Positions 22,145 to 22,170 of a stretch of DNA of 22,170 bases are shown here, piece by piece. The position numbers were made by a program, and so were the translations under genes. The DNA is taken from contig CALAQQ010000271.1 of assembly GCA_937888485.1 (NCBI GenBank), positions 1-22,170 on the forward strand, written 5' to 3'. The stretch comes from an uncultured Clostridia bacterium (lineage in GTDB: Bacteria > Bacillota > Clostridia > Oscillospirales > Acutalibacteraceae). The first letter of the stretch is position 1. Every line of letters starts with the position of its first letter. Below the pieces are notes generated by a model that did not search any database, had not been told where the DNA came from, and worked only from the letters and a program-made list of their open reading frames with translations.

Positions 22145-22170
22145 TTACCGTCACACCCCTTTCCGAAAAG

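Noticed and set aside
22132..22170. End of another gene upstream of ccdA (frame ending CDGKCNM)
   Set aside because: Only about 12 codons are available, and a second frame ends equally well at 22150; no family can be supported.

Overview
The window reads as a low-to-mid GC Gram-positive genome, most likely a Clostridia gut bacterium of the Oscillospiraceae/Ruminococcaceae type. The reasons are clear Shine-Dalgarno sites (AGGAGG, GGTGA), two LytR-CpsA-Psr (LCP) proteins, lipobox lipoproteins with Thr-rich linkers, a SpoVAD-like sporulation protein and a short manganese catalase. The family assignments are firm. The taxonomic placement is inference.

Layout. At 1-879 the start of a cyclophilin-type prolyl isomerase (minus) runs off the left edge and abuts the C-terminal part of a DltD/SGNH-like surface protein (plus) that has lost its start. 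At 937-4739 (plus) lie an LCP transferase, a glycosyltransferase-like gene and a secreted subtilisin with Ig-like domains. The glycosyltransferase gene sits between two copies of a 32-bp direct repeat made from the 3' end of the LCP gene. At 4782-7320 (minus) a compact operon carries a second LCP protein, a UDP-glucuronate 4-epimerase-like enzyme and a PqqD-like protein. At 7433-9862 (minus) are a secreted beta-helix protein and a C-terminally truncated SpoVAD. At 9863-10267 there is a non-coding stretch with repeated GTAAAG/CTTTAC dyads and a good promoter. At 10268-15999 two paralogous secreted LCAT/lipase-like hydrolases flank an MltG-like lipoprotein, followed by a Thr/Lys-rich lipoprotein. 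At 16176-20099 are small poorly known genes: a DUF6061-like protein, a HEPN-like protein, a membrane protein, a lipoprotein, a second membrane protein and a 5'-truncated DUF4375/DMP19-like gene. At 20121-22144 GC is visibly higher, and the genes are a manganese catalase, a TlpA-like thioredoxin and CcdA.

How the genes work together. Most of 937-15999 concerns the cell envelope. The LCP proteins attach glycopolymers to peptidoglycan, the epimerase supplies a uronic-acid precursor, and the glycosyltransferase may build the polymer. The MltG homologue may cut nascent glycan strands. The subtilisin, beta-helix protein and hydrolases are exported. CcdA and TlpA form an extracytoplasmic thiol-redox pair.

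Cautions and candidates. Both ends of the low-GC block (about 141-165 and about 20,100) look like junctions, because a gene is cut off exactly where composition or family origin changes. This could be an assembly chimera or a real insertion. The best candidates for new biology are the HEPN-like plus membrane-protein pair (16551-18430), the repeat-flanked glycosyltransferase cassette, and the paired hydrolases with a non-canonical nucleophile motif.
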